DNA from: Sphaerulina vaccinii
Lineage: Eukaryota > Ascomycota > Dothideomycetes > Mycosphaerellales > Mycosphaerellaceae
Reading direction: 5' to 3'
Assembly: GCA_022570795.1 (NCBI GenBank)
Contig: JAKUDP010000019.1
Span: forward strand, 1 to 64,000
DNA length: 64,000 nucleotides
Within the stretch, counting starts at the first letter, position 1; the number at the start of each line of letters is the position of its first letter. The notes below the pieces were generated by a model. The model saw only the letters and a program-made list of their open reading frames with translations. It was not told where the DNA came from and ran no database searches. The translations under genes were made by a program, and so were the position numbers. Below are positions 10,531 through 22,075 of this stretch, piece by piece.

Positions 10531-11886
10531 CTCAAGATGCTTGAGATGCAGGACCGGACAAGTCAAGATCAGAAGATACAGTCAGTCACACCTCACATGC
10601 CGCTTGATATCCGTCGAGTGACACAAGTCTGCATCATGGCATAGAGGTGCGCCTGCGACTATGATAGAATGACAGTGGGATTCGGGGAGGTTCCTCGTTT
10701 CGGCATTGAATATCTCGCCAAGTATGTGACAGCAGGTATAGGTACGTTCCTTTTGAAAGTGATGTTGTGAGATCCAATATAGGCAAAGCATCAGCATGCC
10801 CACGAGCCGTAAGTCTTTTTCGTGTTCGACGTTATCCACGAGATAGCCTCCATCTTTCAGAAAGGTCTGCAGATCCTTCTGTGCAATGTAACAAGATATT
10901 TCGCACTATTTCGAGCTCCCAGCTTCTTTTGATAGCATGCCAGCTAGACTGTCCCGAAACGACTACACGTCCAGCACAAGTTCAATTGCTTGGATCTATG
11001 GATTTCCTCCTGCTGAGCTGTCCGAGCGTCTGAATATGTTCGGATGGGTAATGATCGGAGCATTGAATGGGTATCATTGAAGGACTGGCGATGAGAAGGG
11101 CGGCAGAACAGAACGCGTGAAGTGAAGCTGGAAGTGGGGCCTCGGCCCAGACTTCTCAAGTGGGACCGGTTTCTGCAACGCCTTCTCAACAACGGCGTCT
11201 CTCTGCGACAGCCTTACACATCTCTGCATCTGGCAGCAGATCTCAAGCGACCAGGATCCATCGTAATGGCGCTGGATGCTCGTTAGCAAGAGCGCACGCT
11301 GCGCAGGCGCATGGCATCGTTCACGCATTCGATATACAAGAGCTAGCGATACATCGTGGTGGGAAGAGATACAGAAAGGACTGGAAGAACTTCAAATAAG
11401 CTCGCCTTGACCACTCAAGAGTTGAGGATGAACGGGACCTGGGGAATGGGGATCCAGAGAATCGTAGGCGCAAGCGCAGCACTACCCTACTGTACTTTGC
11501 TGTCATGGGAGAAGATATGGAGCGGTAGACACTGCTTGTCAGGACGACACTGTCACATCGACCACGCGGCGACTACACATAGAGTCTCATAGTGGCACGC
11601 TAGATTCAGGTCCGAGGCAATAGAAGCAACGACGAGGTGGGACACGAAACGTTGCTGTCTCAGGGCAATCTCTGTTCCATACTCATCTCGATATCCATCG
11701 GGGCTTTACAGTCTTCCAGCACTTCACTGTACGGATGTATTGTTGTGGTTGTTGCCACGCTCTTCTCCAACACACTGCGAGTGGCAGCATTGTCGATGAA
11801 AAGCGCACTTGCAGCTTCCTTTCGAAAGCCGCAAGTACGTTTTAAAAAAGGCTGAGATCATCTCAGCCGTACGTCCTGGACGCGTC
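10531..11886. other. Intergenic, no supportable gene
   Basis: Short frames only, on both strands. No domain, signal peptide or convincing start codon was seen. Confidence 0.5.
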
Positions 11887-12420
11887 CTATGACATAGGAC
11901 GCCCCTCCTCGTACCTGCGGACAGCTTCTGCGTAGACATCACGTTCACGCTTCAGCAATTCCACTTCGCCCTTGATCTCGGCCATATCATCTGATGTAGG
12001 AAGCTTCGCAGCTTCTTCTTTCAGACGGCGATTCTCGGTCTCCAGCTCGTCCAATCTGGAAGCCTGTGCCTTGTATGCGTCGCGCTCGGCCTCGACGGCA
12101 GCGAGTCGCTGTCGGGTTTCCTCAAGTGCGATCTCTAGATCACACTTTTCCCGCGCTTCTTCGTTGGACGTGGCTAGCTCTTCGCAGGCTTTGGACAGAA
12201 GCCGCATCTCTTCGAGCTGAGCACTAAGCTCCGAGACTGCCTGAAGCTCAGTCTCTGGGTGGTGCACTCTCGGTATCTGCCTCAGCAGTGCGTTCGCGGC
12301 GGCTCTGCCAGTGAGCCTGGCAGGCACCTTCTCGCTGCGATCGTCGTGGCCCTCAGGTCCGTAGGACGGATCAGGCTGGGCATGGTCGCCAATGCTGGAT
12401 ACAAATTTCTCTGAATCCAT
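11887..12420 (-). CDS. Coiled-coil hypothetical protein
   Basis: A 177-aa protein from the first ATG in the frame. The frame stays open to 12576 with protein-like sequence (IDIPLALETSRHQAILPTET) but no ATG, so an upstream exon is possible. The N-terminal third is acidic and polar. From about residue 70 to the end it is a nearly continuous coiled coil rich in Glu, Arg, Leu and Ala with heptad character (for example EETRQRLAAVEAERDAY and LDELETENRRLKEEAA). No catalytic motif or membrane segment is visible. It resembles lineage-specific coiled-coil proteins common in fungal subtelomeres; role unknown. Confidence 0.6.
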   Translation of the reverse strand: MDSEKFVSSIGDHAQPDPSYGPEGHDDRSEKVPARLTGRAAANALLRQIPRVHHPETELQAVSELSAQLEEMRLLSKACEELATSNEEAREKCDLEIALEETRQRLAAVEAERDAYKAQASRLDELETENRRLKEEAAKLPTSDDMAEIKGEVELLKRERDVYAEAVRRYEEGRPMS

Positions 12421-15400
12421 CTGGGACGTCGGTCGGCGGTTTCGTTCGTCGGTTTCGGTGGGTAGGATGGCCTGGTGTCTTGATGTCTCAAGTGCCAGTG
12501 GTATGTCGATGCTGGGGACAGCTTGTGAGGTGCGGTCTGAAGGATTTTCACGAGAAAAGTGCGATTCTGGGACCACCCGGCACTAGTGAACTTCACAAGA
12601 CCTCTTTCCACTGACGAAACACCATCTGTACACATCATACGTCCAAGAACCTTGAACGTCTGCAAAGGCGTACGATTGAGGATTCGGCAGATTGGAAAGA
12701 TTTTGTGTAATGCACCAAAGACACCAACGAGCATGATGGATCACTGTATATGGTACTCCTGGACACGGTTCTCTGCAACCGCTTACTGGCTGCGCTACTG
12801 GTGTCGCACCACGAGGCGGTATGCGAATATCGTAAGGCAGCAGAGGCGGCGTGGCGGATCTGATCGCTTCTCTAACAAACGCCCTGTGGGTTACGGCACC
12901 AGATCTTGAGACCTGCCAGTCGTGATTCCTCTAGAAGGCACAGGAGAGTGTTCTACTAACACTCTCCGCCATTGCTTGCTGACCACGCCATTGGCATCGG
13001 AGACATACCAGAAGCTAGGATATATGGAGAGATAGAAGCAGAGTATTGATTCGGCAAAACGAAGAGTGCCGGAGACAAGAGCAACTCATCACAATTGATA
13101 AGCACGGATGCTACAAGACTACGGTTTGAGTACGCTTGCCAGATTCGAGCTACTCGGGCACCTTTATCTGTCCGCATTGAACAGCTCCGGAACGACGAGA
13201 ACTGCTGTAAGTCGTGGCAATGAAGTGCTGCTGCTGGGTATGGTTGAACTCGCGAGGCTTCTCGTTTGCTTTGGTAAGTCTGGACTCTGAACATTGCGCG
13301 CCAAAGATCTCAGGGACGGGACGCGCATGATGCACTGCAGGTCTGGGGTATGCGGCTTAGAGAAGTCGAAACTGGTTCTGGAAGCGGCTTCATCATGCGT
13401 TACACATCATGTTCGGCTATATCATGGACTTGAGTACGCCATCACCAGCACCAGTGTCTGGCTATTCCAGTGAGCTTGTTGGTGCTAGTTAGTAGTGCTG
13501 CTAGTATGGTAACCAGGTTCATAGGTGGTGTGGTATAATCGTTGGCTTCTTCCCACCTCAAGGACGGTTAGCGGCAATGATACAAGACGGATGCCGCAGG
13601 CTCCACATATGTGCATGTCGGAGTCACTAGCCAGCAAGACCACATCCACTGATATGAAGTTCAAGAGAATAATTCCTAGCACGAATCGAAACACCAATGA
13701 CCTCTCTTTTAGTAGCGCTGCCTCAGTATTCCTCTCCAGCCTCCCATGACGTCGAGTCCTCGGCAGGTAGAAGGTCGCATATCCTTTCCGATAATGCTTG
13801 TTTGGAGGCCTAGCGACCTGATCAGTCTGGAGAGAGTGATGGGATCAGTGTTCGCACCAGCCAAGCGCTTTTCCGGATATTGATTAGCGACTTTGCAGTC
13901 AAGCAGGCAGGCTGCTTGCTATTTGAATCAGTCAATCGTAAGGCGATGCAATTAGACAATCAAGCAAACCTCTGGAATGCCACCGCGAGAGCAGAAGGCT
14001 GGCTTTTGCTGAAAGATATGTTCATCCTGTACAGCACGCGTACCCCGCGTGCCATCAACAAAGGAGGCTGTGTGCCTGTCAACACTTGAGACCGGAAGTC
14101 TTTTGCCAGACTGAAAAGCTGCTCACCCAAAGATGCATCTCATGCGTTGTCTAGGATGCTCATGGGCTGTGAGCTACTTCGGCGAGTAGAAGAGTCGTAG
14201 AGTCATGTCGTGATGCACTCGACTAACAGTCATGAGGTAGCCGACGCCTAGGGCTTGAGAGCTTTAGTCATTGTTAAAACTGCAGTCCGATGGCGTTGGT
14301 AGCTCTGTTAGTAGACCAGAGTGCGCCTTGAGGACTGCAAGCGGCATTTGACGACTTCGTGTATGGTTCTGATAGCATCGGCAGCACAACTGTCGAGGAG
14401 CTGTGGGCGGCTATGCTGGATACTGTAGTGACAGAGATGTTGCGTGGAACGAACTGCCTTTGAAGGACATCGCCGGAGAACATTTGGAAGAGATGGATTT
14501 GTTACGATCTATCATGGCGACAAGTGATCAGCAGATTGGGGCAAGTAGCACGACCAGACAGAGATAGCCGGCACAATGTACACACCTTCAGACAGGTCTA
14601 CTTCATACTTGGCACAAGCATAGAGCTCCAACTGCGCCACAGTAGGAGAGACCAAGGAGGTTTGTTGACATTTGTAGTAGGTTCCGTCAATGGTATCACC
14701 AAGGACCACGTCCAAATGACCTCCAACGCACGCGAAGTGGGCGACAACGTACATGCATTGGATCTTAGCGATCCCACACTTGCACAGAGCATGCTTCGGT
14801 GAAGGACGCTGCGACCTCCCATAGCTCGGGCGTGCTGCAGTTCTCGGCGATGTTGTACTGTAGCGATGGAGCCAATTGGGAGTGTATCACAATCTTAGGA
14901 TACTTTAGTTGAGGCAGTGTGTGCACGGAATGAGTGCATCGGCTGTCCTTGGGGGACAGTTGTTGTCCAAATGCATTTTCGAACTTGGCAGTCAAGATCG
15001 TGACCGGCAATGCATGATTTGTTCGACAGTCACAGCATGCCCAGTCCTGCTAATTGAGTGTAGTGCTGTAGTAATGGGTCCACTTACAGCGTCCGTGACC
15101 ATTAATCTCTGATTGCTTTAGCATGGCTTATCAGCTGATCTCAGCTGCAACAGTCAAAGGGGGAAGCACAGAAACGGCCCTGGAAGATGTTCTCGTTCAA
15201 TATGGTGGAGTGACAAGAGCCTTTTGGCACGGGAACGATCATTGATGGTCTCACGGGCCAGGACACCGTATCGGCAGTCATGGAATATCGAATCCTTGTA
15301 GGATCAGTCAAGAGTAGCAACCACTACTCAGACTGGAAGAGCTCTTTCACCAGGGGGTGACCATAATCCCGAATCCAGACGTGTAGCACAGTGTAGCATA

Positions 15401-18062
15401 GGCGACAGATCGGCCACATACTAATGGCAAAGGTGCAATGATAAAAGAGCACATCTTGGCCAAGACGCAGGCATGGAAAGGTGTTCGACCAGGCGATGAA
15501 CATGATGCAAAACCTGCGAACGCAACTGGAGCTTGAAGATGCGGCTGACGACGTCACGAAGAGAGATGGCATATTGGGAGCAAATGTCCACCAAGTGTTC
15601 GTTGAGGGTTCAGGCTGGGTAGTAGTCTGCCACGGAGTATACTGAAGTCGGCCACCAACATTGTATGCGTCTTGTGGACGTCCACGGGTCTCGCGATGAC
15701 CCTGACAGTTGTAGTGTTGTAGATGTCCTCTACGTCAAACGTTAGGAGAGTGTACTGAGTGGGCCGACTCAGGTCAGTCTTCGAGATCTTGCCTTTGTTC
15801 GTTGCTCGCTCCGATTACGATACTCCACATCTGACGTTCCGGATACTCGAGTAAGGAGCAGCTTGTGCGAGCTGTGCTTGTAGTTGTTGTGAAGGAAGAG
15901 CGCGATCGGATGAGGCACGATGGCCTAAGGTTTGAGCTTCAGCCGATCTGCTCTCTTTCTCCACTCCATCACTTGTACCACCTTTACAAATTGTCTCCGT
16001 TCCAACTCCCTAACGTGACGCACAACGCTGCCCAATACCATCATGCTATCAAAGAGTGACTGCGCATAGCAGGTCCATCCTCTGCAATCCCCATACTTCG
16101 CGATGCCGTGGTGTATGTAGAGCCGAGGAGTGAAGCAACGGGAGACCAGATATGTACTTGTTTTGTCCCCTGATGTACGGCCGCTGCGAGTGCGGGCAGG
16201 ATGCAGATTGTTATGTCCTTGCAGGTGACATTGCTGCTGGAAGAACGCATCGAAGGGGTAACAGTGATGTACCTGCCAGCGTCGGATGTCTTGATGTTAT
16301 GGCTTCGTCCTAGATTGTGGTGTAAGCCATAGATGCGTTGGTGGCCTGTAATGTCTGCCTGTGAGGAGTCTGTTGGAGAGGAAGCCAACATGCGTGCTGG
16401 ACTGTGCGCGGGCAATCACCACCATGCTAACGAACTTGAATTGTCTCATGGTGCTGCTTAGTCTGGGGAGAATTGTGTCATCGAGGCTGTCAGTTGCGGT
16501 CTCCCAGCAGCAGGCTCTGAGAGCGAGGCGACGAGATTAGAAGGGCATGTGAGCTGTCTCTGCAGGTCCAGGAATAGATGGAGGACATGGCGCAAGTTTT
16601 AACTCTGTCAGTATCGTATCAGGCTTGGCAAAGCCGAAGGCCCATCTTGTCCTTAAGTATATGCACTGGGCTGCACATTCGAAGTCCTTCGCTGGCATCC
16701 TGGGCAGTATGTATGGTATTCATGAAAGAACATGGCTTCGTAATGCCTCTCCAGTGCCTTACTTGTACTCTTTCACGTTCCTTTCACGTACATCGTGCTC
16801 TCATTCTACCGATGCTCACGGCAATGCCCAGATTCTGCTTGGAAGTGCGACGGTCCCTGCAGCGCCATATATCTTGACGCTGGTCAGCTTGGTGTCGATC
16901 TGCTTGCTGGAGGCAAGGCTGTAGTTCTATAATCGTCGTATACGAGGAGTCCCTGTGAAGCTCAAAGCCGCCTTTGGTCGTAGAGCTACTGTGTTCGCGC
17001 GGTGCTCGCTTGATGTCTTTGGGTGAGCGCATCAAGAGCGCGTATGCGTAGGTGTTCTCAGGGATGATCAACGACATGGTCTACATCATTGTCAAGGGCA
17101 GATCTCCTCATTGGTCCTTCAGCTTTGCTCTTCTCACTCCTCGGCGCTTCTTCTGCGAAGCAGCCATTGGACCAGGCAAGTGAAAAGAATCCTGGTGGTG
17201 GTTGCATGATGATGAGTGCCTCGAACCGACCGAGCTCGTATGTGGTCGGAGCAACAGCGAGACGTGCCGCCGAGTGTGGAGTGCAGCGCGAAGGTTGCTC
17301 GGCGAGAGTGATACGCCTGGTAGGCATGAACAGATGTCCTCTGCGCGGCGTGAGGTGTAGCTGCAGAGAGCGCGAGTCGACTGCGCTCTGGCTTGCATTT
17401 GTCAGGTTGACGAGCGCTTCCACTTCTGCAGGCTCTACCGTCATCTCTTGGGCCATATCCATCCATATCTGCAGCCAACGAGCACTTCCGTTGTCAGCAG
17501 GCTGCCAGCCTTTCTCACATTCGTCACGGCGATGACTCCACAAGCTTCAATATGCTGGAAGGGTCGTCGTAGTAGGAAACAGACGCTTGTCCTTCCAAGC
17601 CGCTGGAACCGCCTGAGCAGGCATATAAAAAGGTATGATCGTGTGGTTCCTGTGCAGTGCTATCAACTTTTCTGATTCTCATCTTCATGTCTCGGCAGTC
17701 TGTTCACAATGGCTACCAACGCCGTCCGTCCGAGCTCCCTGTACACCGGTCGCCATGCTACATGGCCTCCATGCTCCATTGTGAATATCTGCACAACCGC
17801 AGTCATGTACACAGGGTGCTCTCGTATCGTCTCCCATGTTGTCCTCTTTGCTCAACCGTATGCTCTAAAGAATGCTGGCCATTGCAGATTCGCTCTGGCT
17901 TTGAAGACTGTTCAGATCGCCGACTCACTCGCATGCCCGCGATGTTGATGTCTCATCTGCCGCACGTCAAGAATACTACTAGCACTCTACGCCTATGCAA
18001 AAGATGACCTTGACCGTCAGAAGTCTAGCGCCCGGTGGTAGTTGTATAGTTCCTCGGTCAGA
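12421..18062. other. Long gene-poor stretch
   Basis: Nothing supportable as a complete gene in 5.6 kb. A perfect 10-bp hairpin lies at 12943-12967. A minus-strand frame at 17058-17462 (134 aa from an ATG, open further upstream without one) looks moderately protein-like (EMTVEPAEVEALVNLTNASQ) but shows no domain or promoter; it is the best short candidate here. Confidence 0.45.
12943..12967. repeat. Perfect short inverted repeat
   Basis: GGAGAGTGTT and AACACTCTCC form a perfect 10-bp stem around a 5-nt loop (CTACT). No gene end lies close enough to call it a terminator. Confidence 0.7.
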
Positions 18063-18314
18063 CGCTGCGCTTCGGCCGGCGCTGGTGAGACGTTGTGCTT
18101 CGGCGGGAGCTGGAGGAACTGTCTCAGTGAGACGTTGTGCTTCGGCGGGAGCTGGTGAGCGTTGTGCTTCGGCCGGAGCTGGTGAGCGTTGTGCTTCGGC
18201 CGGAGCTGGTGAGACGTTGTGCTTCGGCGGCAGCTGATTCCACGATAAGGCGTTGTGCTTCACGGGAGCTGGAGGAACTGTCTCGGTGAGACGTCGTGCT
18301 TCGGCGGGAGTTGG
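18063..18314. repeat. Minisatellite, about 8 copies of a GC-rich 22-41-bp unit
   Basis: A core close to CGTTGTGCTTCGGCGGGAGC recurs eight times with spacers of variable length, GTGAG(A) or a longer GAGGAACTGTCTC(A/G)GTGAGA block present twice. On the minus strand several copies are in phase and read APAEAQRSP / APAEAQRLTE, so it could once have been a coding minisatellite, but no gene frames it now. Confidence 0.8.
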
Positions 18315-19249
18315 TGCCTGTTGTTCTCCTCGCTGTCGTCTGCGCTGCTTCTGTCATGGCTGCCATATCCTCCCAACAGCTGATCTGTCTCGCAACCAAA
18401 ACGCAGCTATACCAGGAGTCGTCCTGTCATCGGCTTTGATCTCATGCCGTGAATACCCGCCATCCGTACTAGTCAGTTGTCATTTGACTGGTTTGCAAAG
18501 AGCCCGGTGTGGTCTCTGATCCTTGCCTTACTCACCACTTGCCGCCGGTCATCGAGGGTACCGAGGGCTTCATGCAAAGGTGTAGGCTGGTCGTCTGTTT
18601 CGTCTCCGAGTTCCTGCCCTCTCTCTTGAAAGACTGCGCAAACATCTGGCATAGCAGCACTACTCCCACTCGGATGGAATTGCGCGTCCGCTCACCCATC
18701 CAGCCTCTGCAGTCTTCTAATGCTTCTTGCATCTGCTCACTTCTTGATCAGGAAGATCTTATCGTACGGCACTCCATCACAAGCTTCTTCCTCTGTTTCT
18801 TTCGTCGCAGCTCATGTGGGTAGTCGCATTGCGTACGGCATCCTTGACTGCAAGCCCTGCCGTGGTCATGTTGCGTGCGCTTCGATGTTGTGGTGTCGCA
18901 ATGCGCGTGGCTGCTCTCTCGTCCTCTCCTGGTATGCTCGCAAGATGCTCGTGGCGCATGGATGTGCTGGGTTCGAGGAGGATGCGTAACGTGGACGATG
19001 GATGTTGGATGTTGTATGGTGATGGTGGATGGTGGATGGTGGATAGTGAATGTGCTGCCGTAGGCAAAGCAAAATGTCGCATCCCTGACTTCTCGCTTCT
19101 CGTTGGACTTAGACGTTTTCATAACCACTCACCCAAAAAATTGACAACTTCAAAACACATCGCCAATCGTCTCCGAATGTCGCAAAACATCGATCCCCGA
19201 AGTTTGTCATATGTCGACTTTTTTGGACTTAGGCGATTTTTTGCGATCC

Positions 19250-19276
19250 CTCACCAAAGATCGATATTTTGGTGAG
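19250..19276. repeat. Inverted repeat CTCACCAAA/TTTGGTGAG
   Basis: Perfect 9-bp arms flank a 9-bp centre that itself contains the palindrome ATCGAT. It lies in the second of two diverged direct copies of a segment beginning TTGGACTTAG. Confidence 0.7.
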
Positions 19277-19290
19277 CCCCTTTCGACATA

Positions 19291-19376
19291 GTCATGCGAA
19301 GCATGCGCCGTAGTACGGATTTTGTAAGCGAGGAACGAGCGCGCAAAATTCGTACGAAGGTGCATGCAAGCATGAC
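19291..19376. repeat. Long imperfect foldback hairpin
   Basis: Arms pair in four blocks: GTCATGC/GCATGAC, GCATGC/GCATGC, GCC/GGT and GTACGGATTTTG/CAAAATTCGTAC (one G-T pair), with small internal loops. That is about 28 pairs in 86 nt. The terminal loop holds AAGCGAGGAACGAGCG, nearly identical to the loop of the unrelated-stem hairpin at 22.03 kb (AAGCGAGGCACGAGCG). Confidence 0.8.
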
Positions 19377-19875
19377 TGGGAAAGTGGGCGGGAGGATGGC
19401 ACGGAGTGGGGGGTGGCCACGAGTTACATATATAGTAGTAGTATACTATAGTAACGAGTCCTGCGAGGGGTTCATTTCCGCTTCCTAGCTAGCTACGGAT
19501 ACCAAACATTGACCTCCCGACCAAACACGACCATTCTGATCGATCCCCCGTACTGGATTTCCCGTACCTAGTCTGCGGACCTCGCTGTCGCTGTCTCTTG
19601 GCATTGTGGCTGATCCCACTAGCGCACGGGTACATCCGCCTAACAAAATATGCCATCTTGAGACCTATGAATTCCAGAGTTTGAGAACCGGGATCTGAAT
19701 CAGCTCGACGAGACGATCCTTTCCCCGTTGTCCAATATTTTTTGCGGGGTCGGGAAGGTCGAAAAGTGACCCCCAGGGCATAGCTCCAAGTCCATTTCGG
19801 ATGATTTCGGCTATGTCCGACATCTCGAAATACAACATCTCTGAACACTCTCACACTGTCCATACATGCGACACA

Positions 19876-19932
19876 CCGGCGAAGCCGCAACGACCCTACG
19901 TAGCGGAGCGTAGTAGGGGAGCGACGTTACAT
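19876..19932. repeat. CCGCAACGACCCTACG repeat, copy A
   Basis: Matches the copy at 22013-22075 over about 57 nt. The copies differ mainly by an 8-nt contraction in the loop (TAGCG..GAGCG here). CCCTACG can pair with CGTAG(TA)GGG, so it is a foldback. Confidence 0.7.
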
Positions 19933-21380
19933 ATGTTAGGAGTATTCAGAGTCAAAGTGTCGACTTCACCAAAAGTGCTGTTCGCTCGACAGCGCCGTAC
20001 AACGTTGAGGTGTCGTCGGAGCTGCAGCCGAACGCTCCATTGGCTCTGCCTCTGAACTGAATGAGCACTGCGACATCTCATCTTGCTGCAACACCACCCA
20101 CGCGCTCGTTCGACAGCTGCAAGTGTTGCTTCACAACACGATCAGGCCGCACACACGCGACACGCTCGCTTGGCCTATTCCATCAACAATACTCGACTAG
20201 CAATTGCGTCCCTTCACCAGCATATGGCGACTGGCCGTCTACAACGATGACCTGATAACCATCTCCTGCTTTCACACTCGTCGCAGCACTCTACCAGATT
20301 GCGACACAATGGACGATGATGGACGATGTCCTCGGCCTCGACGAGAATGCCAACAAAGACAGCTCATCGATAAAGAGACCTCGAAAGCACGCACCGCATA
20401 TGCCCTGCCATGTGCTTTCGTCTCCCGCACGACGATCGCGAAAACTGCTTCAGTGAACACGGTAGCTGAGAAAGATGCGGCCATCAAAAATGCGATCTTC
20501 TTTCAAAACACCAACCGTGAACCTTTCCTCCGCATCAGCACACCGAGCAACATTAATGCACACTCCTCGCCATAGTAGCGAATCGTCTTGGAGGAGAAGA
20601 AAGAGGTGAGTCCGGAGACTGGTATGCTAAGTGAGATGGTCCAGGCATTCGGTGCCTTCCCAGAGGCCGTTGCATTGTAAGGCGGTGATCGAAGTCAATG
20701 AGCACAGCTGCGCCTTGGGACTTCTCGGCGAAGGAAGATGCAATGCACACAGCCCATTCGCGCACCTTGACTAGACCTCTCTCGAACTTGCATCCAACGC
20801 ATGGCCACGACCATCTTCCGAAAGCTCCGATCACATTCATCAATCTACAACTCACGCGAACACACTTCCAGAGTACTATGCCTTGCTTCGACGAGGAGTG
20901 ATGTGCCTTGGTTCGACTGTCAAGGCTCCTTGCGCGGCAGCCAACTTCGACTACTGCTCATATAGCACTCGAAACCATCACCGGCCTCCGATCGAATGTC
21001 TTACACCTTTGAGTGGCACATCTCAACCTCCGGCGTCAGTCTTGGAACAGCAAACAAAGGAGAGGCAGAGAAGGCGGCTGGCAGAAATAGAAGTGTAGGG
21101 CGGTGCGTTAGTGAAGGCTCAGGGAGGAGTAGTCGGTTGACATCAAACAAGTCGCATCTGCGCACAAGTACGATTCGAGAAAAGAGAGCAGGAGGAGCAC
21201 ACACAACGGCGCATCATACAGCATTCTCGCTGTCATTGAACGACGATATCGAGAGACACCCAGCCTCGTACCATGGACTAGAGGAACACTCATGAGAATC
21301 ATCCAACCAGGTTGAAGTGATGAGCTGCGCGGCTGGACAGGCTTACAGACGATCCACATCTACTAACCAAAAGCGCGACG

Positions 21381-21421
21381 AGCGCGTGAGGGAGACTGCG
21401 GTAGTAGTCGACCGAACGCGC
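21381..21421. repeat. Hairpin with GAGGGAGA..TCGACCGA core, copy 1
   Basis: Outer arms GCGCGT/ACGCGC and inner GACT/AGTC pair around the core. The hairpin at 21663-21712 shares the core but has different, still complementary outer arms (GCGGGC/GCCCGC). Confidence 0.65.
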
Positions 21422-21625
21422 GAGGAGCCAAATTGCAGGAGGAGCACTCTCGATCGCGCACAACTGGACGGTATCAATCTAGACCTGGCTACAACATCTA
21501 CATACTCCTACTACGAATGAATCCACGAATCTGTACACGACTACGATGATCCTCGAATTGCGATAGGCATCGAAAAGAGCTACTCCAACGAGCTTCCCGA
21601 TCGACATCACAACAATGAGTTCCTT

Positions 21626-21870
21626 TCATACTCGTCGCAGCACCCTACCAGCTATCCCCAGACCGCGAAGCGGGCTCGAGGGAGATTGCGTAGCAATCGA
21701 CCGAGGGCCCGCTGAGCGAAACTAGCTAAGCTTCACTTTACATGGTGTGCAAGAGGCTTCACTCTACACTGCAACCCCGAAGCTGAGGGTAGAGCGGTGG
21801 CAGCCGCGGTGGGGGTGGGGGGCGGGTAAAACTACGTCGGGTTGGCTTCACTCCCAACAGTGTGCAAGAA
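21626..21870. repeat. Dispersed repeat, copy shared with 34.5-35.1 kb
   Basis: Two blocks recur in the 34-35 kb region: a CACYCTACCAGCTATYCCCAGA block and a block led by GCTTCACTCTACA and running through GAGGGTAGAGC, GCGGTGGGGGTGG and GTGTGCAAGA. A third partial copy of the first block lies at about 20.27 kb. Confidence 0.65.
21663..21712. mobile_element. Small foldback insertion flanked by CCGC
   Basis: AGCGGGC/GCCCGCT outer arms and a perfect GATTGC-GTA-GCAATC inner stem form a hairpin. The flanking sequence (CTATCCCC..ACCGC and then (T/A)AGCG..AGCTTCACT(T/C)TACATGG) is present at 34.48-34.53 kb without the hairpin. Relative to that site the insert is 46 nt and is bounded by CCGC on both sides, like a 4-bp target duplication. 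A tiny non-autonomous element is inferred; loss from the other copy is the alternative. Confidence 0.5.
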
Positions 21871-22012
21871 GAACAGTATGAAAAAATGAGGCGTGCGAGA
21901 CCAGAGGCAGGTAGGCATGCTACAATCAATTGGGTCTTCTCACTCAGGAGTGTGGGTAGTATGTGTGTGGAGACAGGTGCAGCATGCTACGAGGAAACAA
22001 CATCAGTGCTCT

Positions 22013-22075
22013 CCGGCGGAGCCGCAACGACCCTACGAAGCGAGGCACGAGCGTAGCAGGGGAGCGAAGTACAGT
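22013..22075. repeat. CCGCAACGACCCTACG repeat, copy B
   Basis: The fuller copy of the 19.88-kb foldback. CCCTACG pairs with CGTAG(CA)GGG around the loop AAGCGAGGCACGAG. Confidence 0.7.

Noticed and set aside
13485..13697. Frame resembling a small secreted protein (VFRFVLGIILLNFISVDVVL)
   Set aside because: It starts with TTG, has no ATG and no supporting context.
17058..17543. 161-codon minus-strand frame
   Set aside because: Only the 134-codon part has an ATG; overlapping frames on both strands are equally long, and no domain or intron signal supports it.
18063..18314. CRISPR-like array
   Set aside because: Spacers are short, repetitive themselves and of uneven length; the organism is eukaryotic. 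It is a minisatellite.
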